From positions 1-64,000 of the forward strand of contig CAMDEE010000003.1 in NCBI GenBank assembly GCA_945895375.1: 64,000 nucleotides of DNA, given 5' to 3'. The stretch is from Auritidibacter sp. Marseille-P8566 (GTDB lineage Bacteria; Actinomycetota; Actinomycetes; Actinomycetales; Microbacteriaceae). The notes beneath the pieces are model-generated. The model saw only the letters and a program-made list of their open reading frames with translations. It was not told the origin of the DNA and made no database searches. A program made the translations under genes and the position numbers. Shown here piece after piece: positions 11,395 through 20,686 of this stretch. Numbering within the stretch: position 1 is the stretch's first letter; each line of letters begins with the position of its first letter.

Positions 11395-12846
11395 TTATCG
11401 TGGGTTTACTTTTCCAAATCCGTCAACCTTGTAATAGCGTACCCAGTCGATGTTTAGAGATGATGCATTCAAAGATGAATCGATAGCCCCACCGAAATGA
11501 CCACCCATCGCTAGGTTGAAGATTGCATAGAAACTTGGGTCAACACCTTGAGCGTTAGGGCCAAACGGCCATCTCGTTAGGCCTGACTCCGATTTTTCTA
11601 TTGTGTAAACCAAGATATCGTTGAAGTAGAAGGAAATCTCCTCTGGCTTCCACATCATGCCGTATCGGTGGTAATCCTTACTTAGGTCTACACCAGTGTT
11701 TCTTGTTGACCCTTTGTATGAGTGACCACCACCAGAGTTACGGTAGTGAACGGTTCCGTATGTTACTTGCGGGAAAGTTCCCTTGAATTCCATAATATCT
11801 AGCTCACCACAACCAGGCCACGGCACTGTTGCGATGTTGTTCCCCAGCATCCAGAAAGCTGGCCATGAACCGTTTCCTGGAGAAAGCTTCATTCTTGATT
11901 CAAGATATCCGTAGGTGAAGCCAACCTTGTCGTAGGTAGTGATCTTTCCGCTCAACCATTCACATCTTCCGAAGTAACAGCTGTAGTTAGTATCACCAGT
12001 TTGTCTTGTTGCAGAAATTGTTAAGTTTCCTTGTGTGCTTCCATCGTGGGTGTTCTTAGAAGCCAAGTAATACTGACGTTCGCTGTTACCCCAACCACAG
12101 TTGTTATATGGAGGACCACAGCCATCAGTTACATCTGCTGTCCACTTAGAGGAATCTGGTGCAGTTCCAGATGCACCATTGAATTCATCTGCCCAAAGCA
12201 GTGTTCTTGTCACAGGAGTAACCGGATTACCGATAGAAAGTAAACGATCTACAGGAACTGCAGCTTTGAATCCAGCACCCGCAGGTGAGCTTGCACGAAT
12301 GACACAGTCCCCAAGTGCTAAAGGTTTAACCTTGTCACCTGTAACTGAGCATTGGACAGGGGTCAAAGATGTGAAAACTAGAACTTCACTAAGTGCATTT
12401 CCAAATAGTGTTTGGTCTTCGTCGTTTAGGAACATGTCCGCTGGCTGACCAAACTCAATGGCGTTATCCTTAGAAGAAGCTTTCGGGGCTGAAGTGATTG
12501 CAATGGCAGGAGATAAGAATCTGCCACTCATAGCCGAGATCAGGAATCTGTAGTTGGTGTTATTGGTAAGCCCGGTAAATCTAAATGTTGTTGCAGAAGC
12601 TGAAACTTTCTTGATTGACTTCCAGCTACCCTTGGACGCTGTGATCTGATAGCCACTGATCTTGAACCTCGAAGTGCTAGTCATTTTTAGCCACTTCAAA
12701 GTCACTACCTTGTCAGAGCCAACAGCAGAGAAGCTCTTGACTCGAGACATGCTGGAATTCACAGTGGCGGCGTTAGTTACAGAGGTTATCCCCAGAAACC
12801 CGACGCTCAAGGCGACGATGGTGAGATAACGAACAAAGATGCGCAA
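11395..12846 (-). CDS. Secreted GH16 beta-glucanase (laminarinase type) with FN3 domain
   Basis: Exported glycoside hydrolase predicted to cleave beta-1,3 or mixed-linkage glucans. I chose the TTG at 12846 because GGAGG lies five bases upstream; the longer frame from 12882 would put 12 polar residues before the signal peptide. The 483-residue protein has a signal peptide cleaved near VTNAA, a fibronectin III domain (about residues 35-125), a linker domain, and the GH16 catalytic domain from about residue 220. The family motif ELDIME places the nucleophile at E348 and the acid/base at E353, and both are intact. It suggests use of algal or plant glucan, which fits a freshwater habitat. It is probably co-transcribed with the next secreted-protein gene. 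Confidence 0.92.
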   Translation of the reverse strand: MRIFVRYLTIVALSVGFLGITSVTNAATVNSSMSRVKSFSAVGSDKVVTLKWLKMTSTSRFKISGYQITASKGSWKSIKKVSASATTFRFTGLTNNTNYRFLISAMSGRFLSPAIAITSAPKASSKDNAIEFGQPADMFLNDEDQTLFGNALSEVLVFTSLTPVQCSVTGDKVKPLALGDCVIRASSPAGAGFKAAVPVDRLLSIGNPVTPVTRTLLWADEFNGASGTAPDSSKWTADVTDGCGPPYNNCGWGNSERQYYLASKNTHDGSTQGNLTISATRQTGDTNYSCYFGRCEWLSGKITTYDKVGFTYGYLESRMKLSPGNGSWPAFWMLGNNIATVPWPGCGELDIMEFKGTFPQVTYGTVHYRNSGGGHSYKGSTRNTGVDLSKDYHRYGMMWKPEEISFYFNDILVYTIEKSESGLTRWPFGPNAQGVDPSFYAIFNLAMGGHFGGAIDSSLNASSLNIDWVRYYKVDGFGKVNPR

Positions 12847-12903
12847 GCGAGCCTCCAGATAAAGAGTGACCGTTTCGCACAAAACTTACTAACAGATTAG
12901 CAG

Positions 12904-12936
12904 AGAGCCCCTGCTTATGAGATAAACAGGGGCTCT
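12904..12936 (-). terminator. Hairpin terminator after clpP2
   Basis: A perfect 10-bp GC-rich inverted repeat (12904-12913 with 12927-12936) with a 13-base loop, 25 bases past the clpP2 stop. It lacks a strong U-tract, so it may be an imperfect or factor-assisted terminator. Confidence 0.6.
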
Positions 12937-12960
12937 ATCAGTGTTTACACAGAAAGGGGT

Positions 12961-13581
12961 TTAGCCCTTACGTGAGGTCAATACTTGGTCAATCAGACCA
13001 TATTCAAGAGCCTGAGCAGCTGTGAGAATCTTGTCACGCTCAATGTCCTTGCTTACCTCTTCAACAGACTTCTTTGAATGCTTAGCGATGGTCTCTTCTA
13101 GCCAAACTCTCATTCGCATGATCTCAGCTGCCTGAATCTCAATATCAGAAGCCTGACCACGACCGCCACCACCTGATGCTGGCTGGTGTATCAAAATGGT
13201 TGAGTTAGGAAGTGCTAGACGCTTACCTGGAGCACCACCAGCAAGAAGAACAGCCGCAGCAGATGCTGCCTGACCCAAACAAACAGTCTGAATCTGAGGC
13301 TTGATGTACTGCATGGTGTCATAAATGGCAGTTAGAGCTGTGAAAGATCCACCAGGTGAGTTGATGTACATGGTGATGTCTCTATCTGGGTCTTGGCTTT
13401 CTAGAACCAATAACTGAGCCATGATGTCATCAGCGCTAACATCGTCAACCTGAGCACCTAGGAAAATGATGCGGTCTTCAAAAAGCTTTGTGTATGGGTC
13501 TAGGTAACGAGAACCGTAAGGAGTTCTTTCTTCAAAGGAAGGAAGAATGTAACGAGCTTCTGGCATGTTTTCTCTATTCAT
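12961..13581 (-). CDS. clpP2: ATP-dependent Clp protease proteolytic subunit 2
   Basis: Serine peptidase subunit, 206 residues, of the actinobacterial ClpP1P2 double ring. The catalytic Ser is S107 in GQAASAAAV and the His is H132 in LIHQPASGG; the Asp lies near residue 180 in the ERDKILTA block. The opening ARYILPSF block is diagnostic of ClpP2 rather than ClpP1. The ATG at 13581 has a GGAAGAG ribosome binding site, 11 bases after the clpP1 stop, so the two are translated from one message. The pairing supports an obligate hetero-tetradecamer as in mycobacteria. Both subunits keep catalytic residues. Confidence 0.97.
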   Translation of the reverse strand: MNRENMPEARYILPSFEERTPYGSRYLDPYTKLFEDRIIFLGAQVDDVSADDIMAQLLVLESQDPDRDITMYINSPGGSFTALTAIYDTMQYIKPQIQTVCLGQAASAAAVLLAGGAPGKRLALPNSTILIHQPASGGGGRGQASDIEIQAAEIMRMRVWLEETIAKHSKKSVEEVSKDIERDKILTAAQALEYGLIDQVLTSRKG

Positions 13582-13592
13582 TAGTCTCTTCC

Positions 13593-14171
13593 TTACTTCT
13601 TGCCAACGCCGGTTGAAACTGATGCAAACTCTTGAATGTGATCAACGAAGCCATATTCCAAAGCCTCTTGAGCGGTGAACCAACGGTCACGGTCACCATC
13701 AGCCATTACTTGATCAACAGTCTTGCCAGTCTGTTTTGCAGTGATAGCTGCAAGCTTCTTCTTCATGTCATTGATTAGGAAAGCCTGTGTCTGAATGTCT
13801 GCTGCTGTTCCACCGAAACCACCGCTTGGTTGGTGAAGTAGAACACGAGTGTTTGGAGTAATGAATCTCTTACCCTTAGCTCCTGATGTAAGTAGGAACT
13901 GCCCCATCGATGCACACATACCGATACCAACTGTTACAACATCGTTTGGCACATATTGCATGGTGTCGTAGATTGCCATACCAGCGGTGATAGATCCACC
14001 TGGAGAGTTGATGTATAGGAAGATGTCCTTGGTTGAATCCTCAGCTGCTAGAAGAAGCATCTTGGCGCAAATCTCATTGGCGTTGTCATCGCGAACATCG
14101 TCACCTAGCCAAATAATGCGGTCTTTCAGTAATCTCTCAAAGACGTTGCTCTGTGGTGTGTTTTCAGCCAT
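13593..14171 (-). CDS. clpP1: ATP-dependent Clp protease proteolytic subunit 1
   Basis: 192-residue peptidase subunit, first gene of the clpP1-clpP2 operon. The catalytic triad is intact: S88 in MCASMGQF, H113 in LLHQPSGG and D162 in GDRDRWFTA. The short N-terminus and [13 protein letters not shown] block match ClpP1. An AGAGGAG ribosome binding site precedes the ATG at 14171. A -35/-10 pair and a ClgR-like site lie in the 94-base gap after tig, so this operon seems to have its own promoter rather than depending on tig. Confidence 0.97.
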   Translation of the reverse strand: MAENTPQSNVFERLLKDRIIWLGDDVRDDNANEICAKMLLLAAEDSTKDIFLYINSPGGSITAGMAIYDTMQYVPNDVVTVGIGMCASMGQFLLTSGAKGKRFITPNTRVLLHQPSGGFGGTAADIQTQAFLINDMKKKLAAITAKQTGKTVDQVMADGDRDRWFTAQEALEYGFVDHIQEFASVSTGVGKK

Positions 14172-14196
14172 TTACTGCTCCTCTAATCTGTTTTGC

Positions 14197-14225
14197 ATAA
14201 TCAAGATAACCGAGGAAACCCACAA
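14197..14225 (-). promoter_or_regulatory. Promoter of clpP1-clpP2
   Basis: On the minus strand TTGTGG (14225-14220) and GATTAT (14202-14197) are separated by 17 bases. This would give a transcript with a leader of about 20 bases carrying the AGAGGAG ribosome binding site. Confidence 0.5.
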
Positions 14226-14236
14226 AACATTCTCAT

Positions 14237-14250
14237 GTTCGCCACAGGCA
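14237..14250 (-). promoter_or_regulatory. ClgR-like operator upstream of clpP1
   Basis: GTTCGC-N5-GCA on the plus strand matches the known streptomycete ClgR box pattern GTTCGC-N5-GCG except for the last base. It lies just upstream of the predicted clpP1 -35 box, where an activator would bind. ClgR is known to activate clp genes in actinobacteria; no clgR gene is in this window. Confidence 0.4.
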
Positions 14251-14265
14251 ATAATCGCCTAGAGA

Positions 14266-15597
14266 TTAGTTGTGGTCGTGACCTTCGTGGTTGTCAGGGC
14301 TGAAGCCGTCATCTGTCTTGGTGAATTCAGCCAAATCGACCTTCTTGCCATCTGAGTCTGTGACCTTGGCATTCTCTAGGACAACAGATAGAGCTTTACG
14401 TCTAGCCACTTCAGCTACAAATGAAGGGATCTGGCCCTGAGCATCCACTGCCTTTACGAACTCGTTTGCATCCATGCCATAAGACTGGCTTGCCTGCATT
14501 AGGTACTGCAAAAGCTCGTTCTCGTTGACTCTAACTTCTTCCTTTTCAGCAATTGCATCTAGCAACATCTGAACCTGGAAAGACTTGGTTGACTCAACGA
14601 TTACTTCTGCTCTGTGCGCGTCGTCAGCCTGACGACCTTCGCCTTCTAGGTGACGCTCAACATCAGCGTTGATTAGTTCTTCTGAAACTGGAACATCAAC
14701 AAGCTTTAGAAGTTCTTCCGTTAGAAGCTCTCTCGCCTGAAGACCCTGGGTGTAAGACTTTGACTTCTTGATCTGGTCTTCAAGGCCTGCCTTAAGTTCT
14801 TTCACAGTGTCGAACTCGCTAGCCATCGCCGCCCACGCATCATCGATTGCTGGAAGCTCGCGCTCCTTGACTGCGTTTAGGGTAACGGTGATTTCAGCTT
14901 CTTGCCCGGCCTTGTCGCCACCGACCAACTTGCTCTTGAAAGTTGTGGTCTCACCAGCGGTAAGAGTGTCTAGTGCATCATCAATTCCATCTAGAAGTGA
15001 ATCGCTACCGATTTCGTAAGAAATGTTTTGTGCCTGGTCAATCTGCTTGCCGTCAACATTTGCAACCAAATCGATTGAAGTGAAGTCGCCTTTCTTAGCA
15101 GGACGCTCAACAGTAGTTAGAGTTCCAAAGCGTGCACGAAGACGATCGATTTCTCCGTCAACCTCAGCGGCATCAACCTTGATTACATCTACAGTTACCT
15201 TCATGCCCTTGTATTCAGGAAGCTTGATTTCTGGACGAACCTCAACTTGAATCTCAACAACTAGGTTGCCAGCGAATGTCTTCTCATCTGGGGACTGCTT
15301 CACATCAGCTGAAGGCTGACCTAGTGGACGTAGTTTTTCTGCTTCGATTGCTGAACGGTAAATGCTGTCAAGACCATCGTTAATTGCGTGAGCAAGAATT
15401 GCTGGACGGCCAACTCTTTGATCAAGGATCGCTGCTGGAATCTTGCCCTTACGGAAACCAGGAATGTTTACGCTCTCAGCAATGTGCTCGTATGCGTGAT
15501 CAAGGCTTGGCTTGAACTCTTCTGGAGTTACATCAATTGTTAGCTTGACTCTGGTTGGGGTTAGGCGTTCAACAGTGGTTTTCACAAGTGGCTCCAT
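14266..15597 (-). CDS. tig: Trigger factor chaperone
   Basis: Ribosome-associated folding chaperone with peptidyl-prolyl isomerase activity, 443 residues. The N-terminal ribosome-binding domain carries the family signature around GFRKGKIP (about residues 48-55). The FKBP-type domain (about 155-240) and the long helical C-terminal domain follow, ending in a short acidic and His-rich tail (NHEGHDHN). Its position upstream of clpP1-clpP2 on the same strand is conserved in many bacteria. No clear ribosome binding site precedes the ATG at 15597. Confidence 0.97.
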   Translation of the reverse strand: MEPLVKTTVERLTPTRVKLTIDVTPEEFKPSLDHAYEHIAESVNIPGFRKGKIPAAILDQRVGRPAILAHAINDGLDSIYRSAIEAEKLRPLGQPSADVKQSPDEKTFAGNLVVEIQVEVRPEIKLPEYKGMKVTVDVIKVDAAEVDGEIDRLRARFGTLTTVERPAKKGDFTSIDLVANVDGKQIDQAQNISYEIGSDSLLDGIDDALDTLTAGETTTFKSKLVGGDKAGQEAEITVTLNAVKERELPAIDDAWAAMASEFDTVKELKAGLEDQIKKSKSYTQGLQARELLTEELLKLVDVPVSEELINADVERHLEGEGRQADDAHRAEVIVESTKSFQVQMLLDAIAEKEEVRVNENELLQYLMQASQSYGMDANEFVKAVDAQGQIPSFVAEVARRKALSVVLENAKVTDSDGKKVDLAEFTKTDDGFSPDNHEGHDHN

Positions 15598-15638
15598 TAG
15601 ACGTGGTCAGCTACAGCCGACCTAATTATTAGCAAAAA

Positions 15639-15714
15639 TGGTCGGGGTGACAGGACTCGAACCTGCGATATCCTGCTCCCAAAGCAGGCGCGCTAGCCAC
15701 TACGCTACACCCCG
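15639..15714 (-). tRNA. tRNA-Pro (anticodon TGG)
   Basis: The minus-strand cloverleaf closes: 7-bp acceptor stem CGGGGTG/CACCCCG, anticodon stem CCTGC/GCAGG around a loop with TGG, and T-arm GGTTCGAGTCC. The 3' CCA is encoded (15641-15639). Confidence 0.95.
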
Positions 15715-15803
15715 GTGGTTTTTATCCTGAATTTCTCCAAAACAAAACAACCTCCGTAATCCTAACCCATAGAATGTATGAGAGCAGAATCAAATCCACA
15801 AAT

Positions 15804-15877
15804 GCGGGTGTAGCTCAATGGTAGAGTCTCAGTCTTCCAAACTGATTGTGCGGGTTCGATTCCCGTCACCCGCTCCA
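15804..15877 (+). tRNA. tRNA-Gly (anticodon TCC)
   Basis: Plus-strand cloverleaf with acceptor stem GCGGGTG/CACCCGC, D-arm TAGCTCAATGGTAGA, anticodon loop CTTCCAA giving TCC, and T-arm GGTTCGATTCC. The 3' CCA is encoded at 15875-15877. It lies back to back with the tRNA-Pro gene. Confidence 0.95.
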
Positions 15878-15895
15878 CAAGGCTTATAAACAGGC

Positions 15896-16687
15896 CTAGA
15901 ACTGGCAACCAGGGCACCAATAAAGCTTCCTGGTTGCCATTAGTTCTATTGAGACCAGACCCTCACAACGAAGGCACTTCTGCCCTTCTCTCTTATAGAC
16001 ATAGTTCCGATCAGCCTTCTTAGTCCTCTTTTTGAGGCGCTCTTCCCTAGTTGTCATGAACCCGGTGGCAACTCCAACTTTCATGAGTTTTACAGAATCT
16101 AGCCATAGTTCTTCTATCTGAAAAACCGATAAAGCCTTACCTGGAAGATGCGGGCTTATCTGAGCCCTGAACAAAATCTCAGCTCGATAGACATTTCCAA
16201 TGCCGCTAATCACTTCCTGATTCATCAGAAGTATTCCAATTGGGCTAGCTGAGCTTTGAACTCTTTCAATAAACCTTTGTTTCTGCAATCCCCTAGGGTC
16301 TGTATTTGTTGGGTCAGGACCTAGACGATTCTCAATGTCTTTGACTGCTCGCCTATCGATAACTTCACAAATAGTTGGACCACGAAGATCGGCTAAAAAG
16401 TCTTCGTTATAGAACCTTGCTCGCACCTGCCCATACATGGCCTTCTCTATCTCATCAATAAAACGCCATTTGCCATAGATACCTAAATGAACTCGGCAGG
16501 TTAGACCATTATCAAAATTGAGAAACAACTGTTTACCAATTGCTTTAGCGCCTTTAAGAACTCGTCCATCAATTAACTTGGCTTCCGATGAGAATCTTCC
16601 TTGCGGAGAATCAACTCGAACAACCTTGCCCTTGAATTTCTTATTGAACTCGTTGGCAGTTCTTTGAACGGAGTGACCCTCAGGCAT
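15896..16687 (-). CDS. nei: Endonuclease VIII-like DNA glycosylase (Fpg/Nei family)
   Basis: Base-excision repair glycosylase/AP lyase removing oxidised bases. The 263-residue protein has the catalytic N-terminus PEG (P2, E3), the H2TH domain around GPDPTNTD and GIGNVYRAEILF, and a C-terminal zinc finger with cysteines 238, 241, 258 and 261. The PEGH start and gene context next to rpiB match mycobacterial Nei1. Fpg-type specificity for 8-oxoguanine is less likely. The start is the ATG at 16687, which yields the mandatory Pro2. It is 16 bases downstream of rpiB and probably in one operon with it. Confidence 0.92.
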   Translation of the reverse strand: MPEGHSVQRTANEFNKKFKGKVVRVDSPQGRFSSEAKLIDGRVLKGAKAIGKQLFLNFDNGLTCRVHLGIYGKWRFIDEIEKAMYGQVRARFYNEDFLADLRGPTICEVIDRRAVKDIENRLGPDPTNTDPRGLQKQRFIERVQSSASPIGILLMNQEVISGIGNVYRAEILFRAQISPHLPGKALSVFQIEELWLDSVKLMKVGVATGFMTTREERLKKRTKKADRNYVYKREGQKCLRCEGLVSIELMATRKLYWCPGCQF

Positions 16688-16703
16688 TTATAACAACAAG
16701 CCC

Positions 16704-17174
16704 TTAGAGAATTTCAGAGGTTTGCTCGTAAGTGGCAATCTTGCCAATTCGTCTTACGTGACGCTCATCATTTGAAAAAGGCTCAGCGATAAATGCCTTG
16801 ATCAGTTCCAGAACTTCTTCTTGAGAATGCTGTCTTGCACCAACAGCAACAACATTGGCATCGTTGTGCTGACGGGCTAACTTGGCGGTATCTAGATTCC
16901 AGACCAGAGCAGCTCTAATGCCCTGAACCTTGTTAGCAGCAATCTGCTCACCATTACCTGAGCCACCTAGAACAATGCCCAAAGCCTCCTGGCCGGCATC
17001 TTCATCTGCTCTTACCGCTAGGGCTGCTGTGATGCAGAAACCTGGGTAGTCATCCAATGGGTCATACTCTTTAGGCCCGTGGTCAAAGACCTCTAGGCCT
17101 ATTGCCTCTAGTTCCTTGATGAGGAAGTGGCTGAGCTCTAGTCCAGCGTGATCTGTGGCTATGTGTATGCGCAT
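16704..17174 (-). CDS. rpiB: Ribose-5-phosphate isomerase B
   Basis: Cytoplasmic isomerase interconverting ribose 5-phosphate and ribulose 5-phosphate in the pentose phosphate pathway; 156 residues. The start MRIHIATDHAGLEL and the GGSGNGEQIAANK motif near residue 75 are characteristic. The SGNGEQ form, with Ser instead of the catalytic Cys of E. coli RpiB, is the known actinobacterial variant that uses the neighbouring Glu. It heads an rpiB-nei pair that is conserved in mycobacteria. Confidence 0.96.
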   Translation of the reverse strand: MRIHIATDHAGLELSHFLIKELEAIGLEVFDHGPKEYDPLDDYPGFCITAALAVRADEDAGQEALGIVLGGSGNGEQIAANKVQGIRAALVWNLDTAKLARQHNDANVVAVGARQHSQEEVLELIKAFIAEPFSNDERHVRRIGKIATYEQTSEIL

Positions 17175-17253
17175 CTTGATAAAACCTTCTAGCAGTGTTG
17201 TTGGTCAATACTAGGCTAGTTGCTGTTGAAATAAACCTGACATAGGAGTTGTA

Positions 17254-19800
17254 ATGCCTGCTGAAAATCTCACCCGAATTGAAGCTACCGAGCGCGCTGA
17301 GCTCTTGGAAGTATCCTCATACACCGTTGAGTTAGACCTTATGAGGGGTGAAGAAGTCTTCGGGGTTACTACAACAGTGAAGTTCACAAGCAACCAGATC
17401 GGAGCTTCAACCTTTATTGACGCTATTACCAAGAAGGTTCACCGAGTCACCCTGAACGGCAAAGACCTAGATGTTTCAGTTGCTGACGGAGTTCGCATCC
17501 AGCTAGATAACCTAGAGGCCAACAACGAACTTGTTGTTGTTAGCGATAACCCTTACATGCACACCGGTGAAGGTCTGCACAGATTCGTGGACCCAGTGGA
17601 CAACGAGGTTTATCTATACACCCAGTTCGAGGTTCCAGACTCAAGGAGAATGTTTGCAGTCTTCGAGCAGCCAGATCTAAAGGCAACTTTCCAGTTCACG
17701 GTTACTGGCCCTAGCAACTGGAAGATGATTTCTAACTCCACTACTCCAACTCCGGTAGATAGAGGAGATGGAACATCAGTTTGGGTATTTGCCCCTACCC
17801 CAAGAATCTCTTCATACATCACTGCTCTTGTTGCAGGTCCATACACCGAGTGGAGAGATGAACTAACTTCAAGCGACGGTAGAACCATTCCACTTGGAGT
17901 ATTTGGTAGAGCATCACTTGCGAAATACATTGATGCTGATTACATTTTCGAAAAAACCAAAGAAGGTTTCGTATTCTTCGAAGAACAATTCGATTACCCA
18001 TACCCGTTTGAAAAGTATGACCAGCTATTCGTTCCAGACTTCAACGCTGGAGCTATGGAAAACGCAGGTGCTGTAACAATTACTGAAACCTACGTGTTCC
18101 GCGGAGCAGTTAACGGCTTTATCAAGGAAAGAAGAATCATTACTGTTCTTCACGAACTAGCGCACATGTGGTTCGGAGACCTTGTCACAATGCGCTGGTG
18201 GAATGACCTTTGGCTAAACGAGTCATTCGCTGAATACGCTTCATACCTAGCAACAGCAGAGGCAACTGAATACAAGGAAGCTTGGACAACATTTGCCTCT
18301 CACGAAAAGTCATGGGCTTACCGTGAAGACCAAATGCCTTCAACTCACCCAGTGGTAGCAAACATTAGAGACCTTGAAGATGTTCAGGTGAACTTCGATG
18401 CAATTACCTATGCCAAGGGTGGCTCAGTTCTTAGACAGCTAGTTGCCTGGGTAGGTCAAGAGAACTTCATGAAAGGTCTTGCCTCTTACTTCAAGAAGCA
18501 CGAGTTCGCTAACGCTGAACTAGTTGATCTACTAACAGAACTAGAACTAACCTCTGGTCGTGAACTTCGTGAGTGGTCAAAGCTATGGCTTGAAACTTCA
18601 GGAGTAAACACTCTTCGCGCAGAACTAGATGAAACTTCAGAAGGTAACATCACCTCATTCTCAGTGCTGCAGTCTTACCACCCTGACTACCCAACTCTTA
18701 GACCTCACCGTCTAGGCATTGGTTACTACAACCTGGTTGATGGCAAGGTCGTTCGCACTCACCGAGTCGAGATCGACATCGATGGAGCTAAGACCGAAGT
18801 CCCTGCACTTATTGGAACCAAGCGTCCTGACCTTATCCTTCTAAACGATGGTGACTTGGCATACGCCAAGCTACGCCTTGATGAGAGATCATGGCAGACC
18901 ACCCTGCACAACCTTGCAGTTGTTGATGACTCTCTAGCAAGAGCACTGCTATGGGGTGCTGCTTGGGATTCAACTCGCGATGCTGAAGCAGATCCGAAGG
19001 ACTTCATCCACCTAGTTCTAAAGAACATCGCTACCGAGTCAAACGCAACCGCGATGATGACACTTCTAAACCAGTTGGTAACTGTTCAGAGCATGTACCT
19101 AAAACCTGAGCACCGTATGGAATACAAGGTCAAGATTGCTGATGCTCTAATCGAGATGGCAAGAAACGCGGAAGCAGGATCTGAAGCACAGCTACAGTTC
19201 CTCAAGTACTTCCCTCGCTTTGCATCAAATGCAGAACACACAGATGCACTTCGTGCACTGCTAACCGGTGCCGAGAAACTTGCTGGTCGTGAAATTGATA
19301 CTGACTTGAAGTGGGATCTACTTACTGGCCTTGTTGCAGCTGGTGCTGCTGATGAAGCAGAAGTTGATGCAATGCTAGCTACCGATAACACTGCTAACGG
19401 ACAGAAGGCAGCAGCACTTGCTAAGGCTGCTATTCCAACAGCAGAGTCGAAGGCTAAGACTTGGCACACCGCAGTTGAAACAAACGAATGGTCAAACACC
19501 ATCCTGCAGTATTCAACTCTTGGTTTCTCAAGAGGTGCAACAGCTGATCTCCTAAGCCCATACGTTGACAAATACTTCGAAGATGTTTTGAAGATTTGGA
19601 ACACCAAGACATTCAAGATGGCTGAGTATGCAATTGTGAACCTCTACCCAATCTCGCTAGCAACATCAGAACTAGCCGAGAAGACTAGAGCATTCTTAGA
19701 CACTCCTGAAGTTGTTGCAATTCCTGCGCTTAGAAGATTGTTGGTTGAAAACCTTGACCCAATCGACAGAGCGCTCAAGGTTCAAGCTCAAGACAGATAG
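17254..19800 (+). CDS. pepN: Aminopeptidase N
   Basis: M1-family zinc aminopeptidase that removes N-terminal residues from peptides in the cytoplasm; 848 residues, usual for actinobacterial PepN. The exopeptidase motif GAMENAG is at 266-272, the zinc site HELAH at 300-304 and the third ligand E323 in NESFAEY. The C-terminal helical ERAP1-like domain is complete. A GGAG ribosome binding site lies before the ATG at 17254. Together with the Clp protease and the M3 peptidase it gives the cell a full chain from protein unfolding to free amino acids. Confidence 0.97.
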   Translation: MPAENLTRIEATERAELLEVSSYTVELDLMRGEEVFGVTTTVKFTSNQIGASTFIDAITKKVHRVTLNGKDLDVSVADGVRIQLDNLEANNELVVVSDNPYMHTGEGLHRFVDPVDNEVYLYTQFEVPDSRRMFAVFEQPDLKATFQFTVTGPSNWKMISNSTTPTPVDRGDGTSVWVFAPTPRISSYITALVAGPYTEWRDELTSSDGRTIPLGVFGRASLAKYIDADYIFEKTKEGFVFFEEQFDYPYPFEKYDQLFVPDFNAGAMENAGAVTITETYVFRGAVNGFIKERRIITVLHELAHMWFGDLVTMRWWNDLWLNESFAEYASYLATAEATEYKEAWTTFASHEKSWAYREDQMPSTHPVVANIRDLEDVQVNFDAITYAKGGSVLRQLVAWVGQENFMKGLASYFKKHEFANAELVDLLTELELTSGRELREWSKLWLETSGVNTLRAELDETSEGNITSFSVLQSYHPDYPTLRPHRLGIGYYNLVDGKVVRTHRVEIDIDGAKTEVPALIGTKRPDLILLNDGDLAYAKLRLDERSWQTTLHNLAVVDDSLARALLWGAAWDSTRDAEADPKDFIHLVLKNIATESNATAMMTLLNQLVTVQSMYLKPEHRMEYKVKIADALIEMARNAEAGSEAQLQFLKYFPRFASNAEHTDALRALLTGAEKLAGREIDTDLKWDLLTGLVAAGAADEAEVDAMLATDNTANGQKAAALAKAAIPTAESKAKTWHTAVETNEWSNTILQYSTLGFSRGATADLLSPYVDKYFEDVLKIWNTKTFKMAEYAIVNLYPISLATSELAEKTRAFLDTPEVVAIPALRRLLVENLDPIDRALKVQAQDR

Positions 19801-19828
19801 TTTCAAAAAAGAATAGGCGGATAACAAA

Positions 19829-20686
19829 ATGCCAGCTTGGCTAACTGACTTCTATGCAGACTGGGGTCCAGGCCTGCGCATTTTGTTGAGCGTTCTGGCT
19901 GCCCTACTTATTAGAGCCTTACTTCAGGTTGCCATCAATCGTGTTGTCATCTCAGTTACCAAGAGTGTTCGCAAGATTGAAGGAATAAGCAAAGAAGAAT
20001 CTCCTCTAGCTCAAGCCCGTCTTCTGCAAAGAACCAGAACAATCGCATCTGTTCTTGGCAACCTAGCAACCTGGGGTCTTTCCTTCACTGTTATCAGCAT
20101 CGCTCTAACTGAAGCAGGCGTTTCCCCTGGAGCCATTGTTGCTGGTGCAGGCATCTTGGGTGCTGGTCTTGGTTTCGGTGCTCAGTCCCTGGTTAAGGAC
20201 CTAATCTCAGGTCTGTTTATTGTCTTTGAAGATCAATACGGTGTTGGTGACTCTGTTGACCTAGGTCAAGCCGAAGGTGTTGTTGAAAGCGTTGGTCTTC
20301 GTGTCACCCAGGTTAGAGACCTTGAAGGAACTCTTTGGTTTGTTCGTAACGGTGAAATCATGCGTGTTGGAAACCAATCTCAGGGTTGGGCTCGTGCGGT
20401 GATTGATGTTGCAATCGAATACCAGACAGATATCTCTCTTGCTCAAGAAGCTCTTTCAAGAGCAGCCAAGAGCATCGATGGTAAAGCACTTGGTGAGCCT
20501 GAGATCTGGGGAATCAACGCTCTATCAGGTGATCAGGTAGTTCTTCGCTTGGTGCAAAAGACAAAACCTGAAGATAAAGATGCAGTTGCCAGAATGCTGC
20601 GTCAGGCTGTGAAGGTTGAGTTCGACAAGGCAAACATCAAGCTTGCTTCAAACCCAAACGCCATTCACATCAACGTCAAAAACTAA
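19829..20686 (+). CDS. MscS-family mechanosensitive ion channel
   Basis: Inner-membrane small-conductance channel expected to release solutes on hypo-osmotic shock; 285 residues, like E. coli MscS. It has an N-terminal membrane helix, a second near residue 75, and the glycine/alanine-rich pore helix (about 100-125), followed by the beta domain with FGAQSLVKDLISGLFIVFEDQ and a C-terminal alpha/beta domain. It begins 28 bases after pepN and its stop overlaps the globin start by one base (TAATG). Family is certain; gating and ion preference cannot be read. Confidence 0.9.
   Translation: MPAWLTDFYADWGPGLRILLSVLAALLIRALLQVAINRVVISVTKSVRKIEGISKEESPLAQARLLQRTRTIASVLGNLATWGLSFTVISIALTEAGVSPGAIVAGAGILGAGLGFGAQSLVKDLISGLFIVFEDQYGVGDSVDLGQAEGVVESVGLRVTQVRDLEGTLWFVRNGEIMRVGNQSQGWARAVIDVAIEYQTDISLAQEALSRAAKSIDGKALGEPEIWGINALSGDQVVLRLVQKTKPEDKDAVARMLRQAVKVEFDKANIKLASNPNAIHINVKN

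Noticed and set aside
12847-12882. Upstream start for the GH16 gene at 12882
   Set aside because: It would add 12 polar residues before the signal peptide, while the TTG at 12846 has a well-placed GGAGG.
19086-19616. 176-residue open frame opposite pepN
   Set aside because: Ser/Ala-rich shadow of an alanine-rich coding region; no ribosome binding site or promoter.
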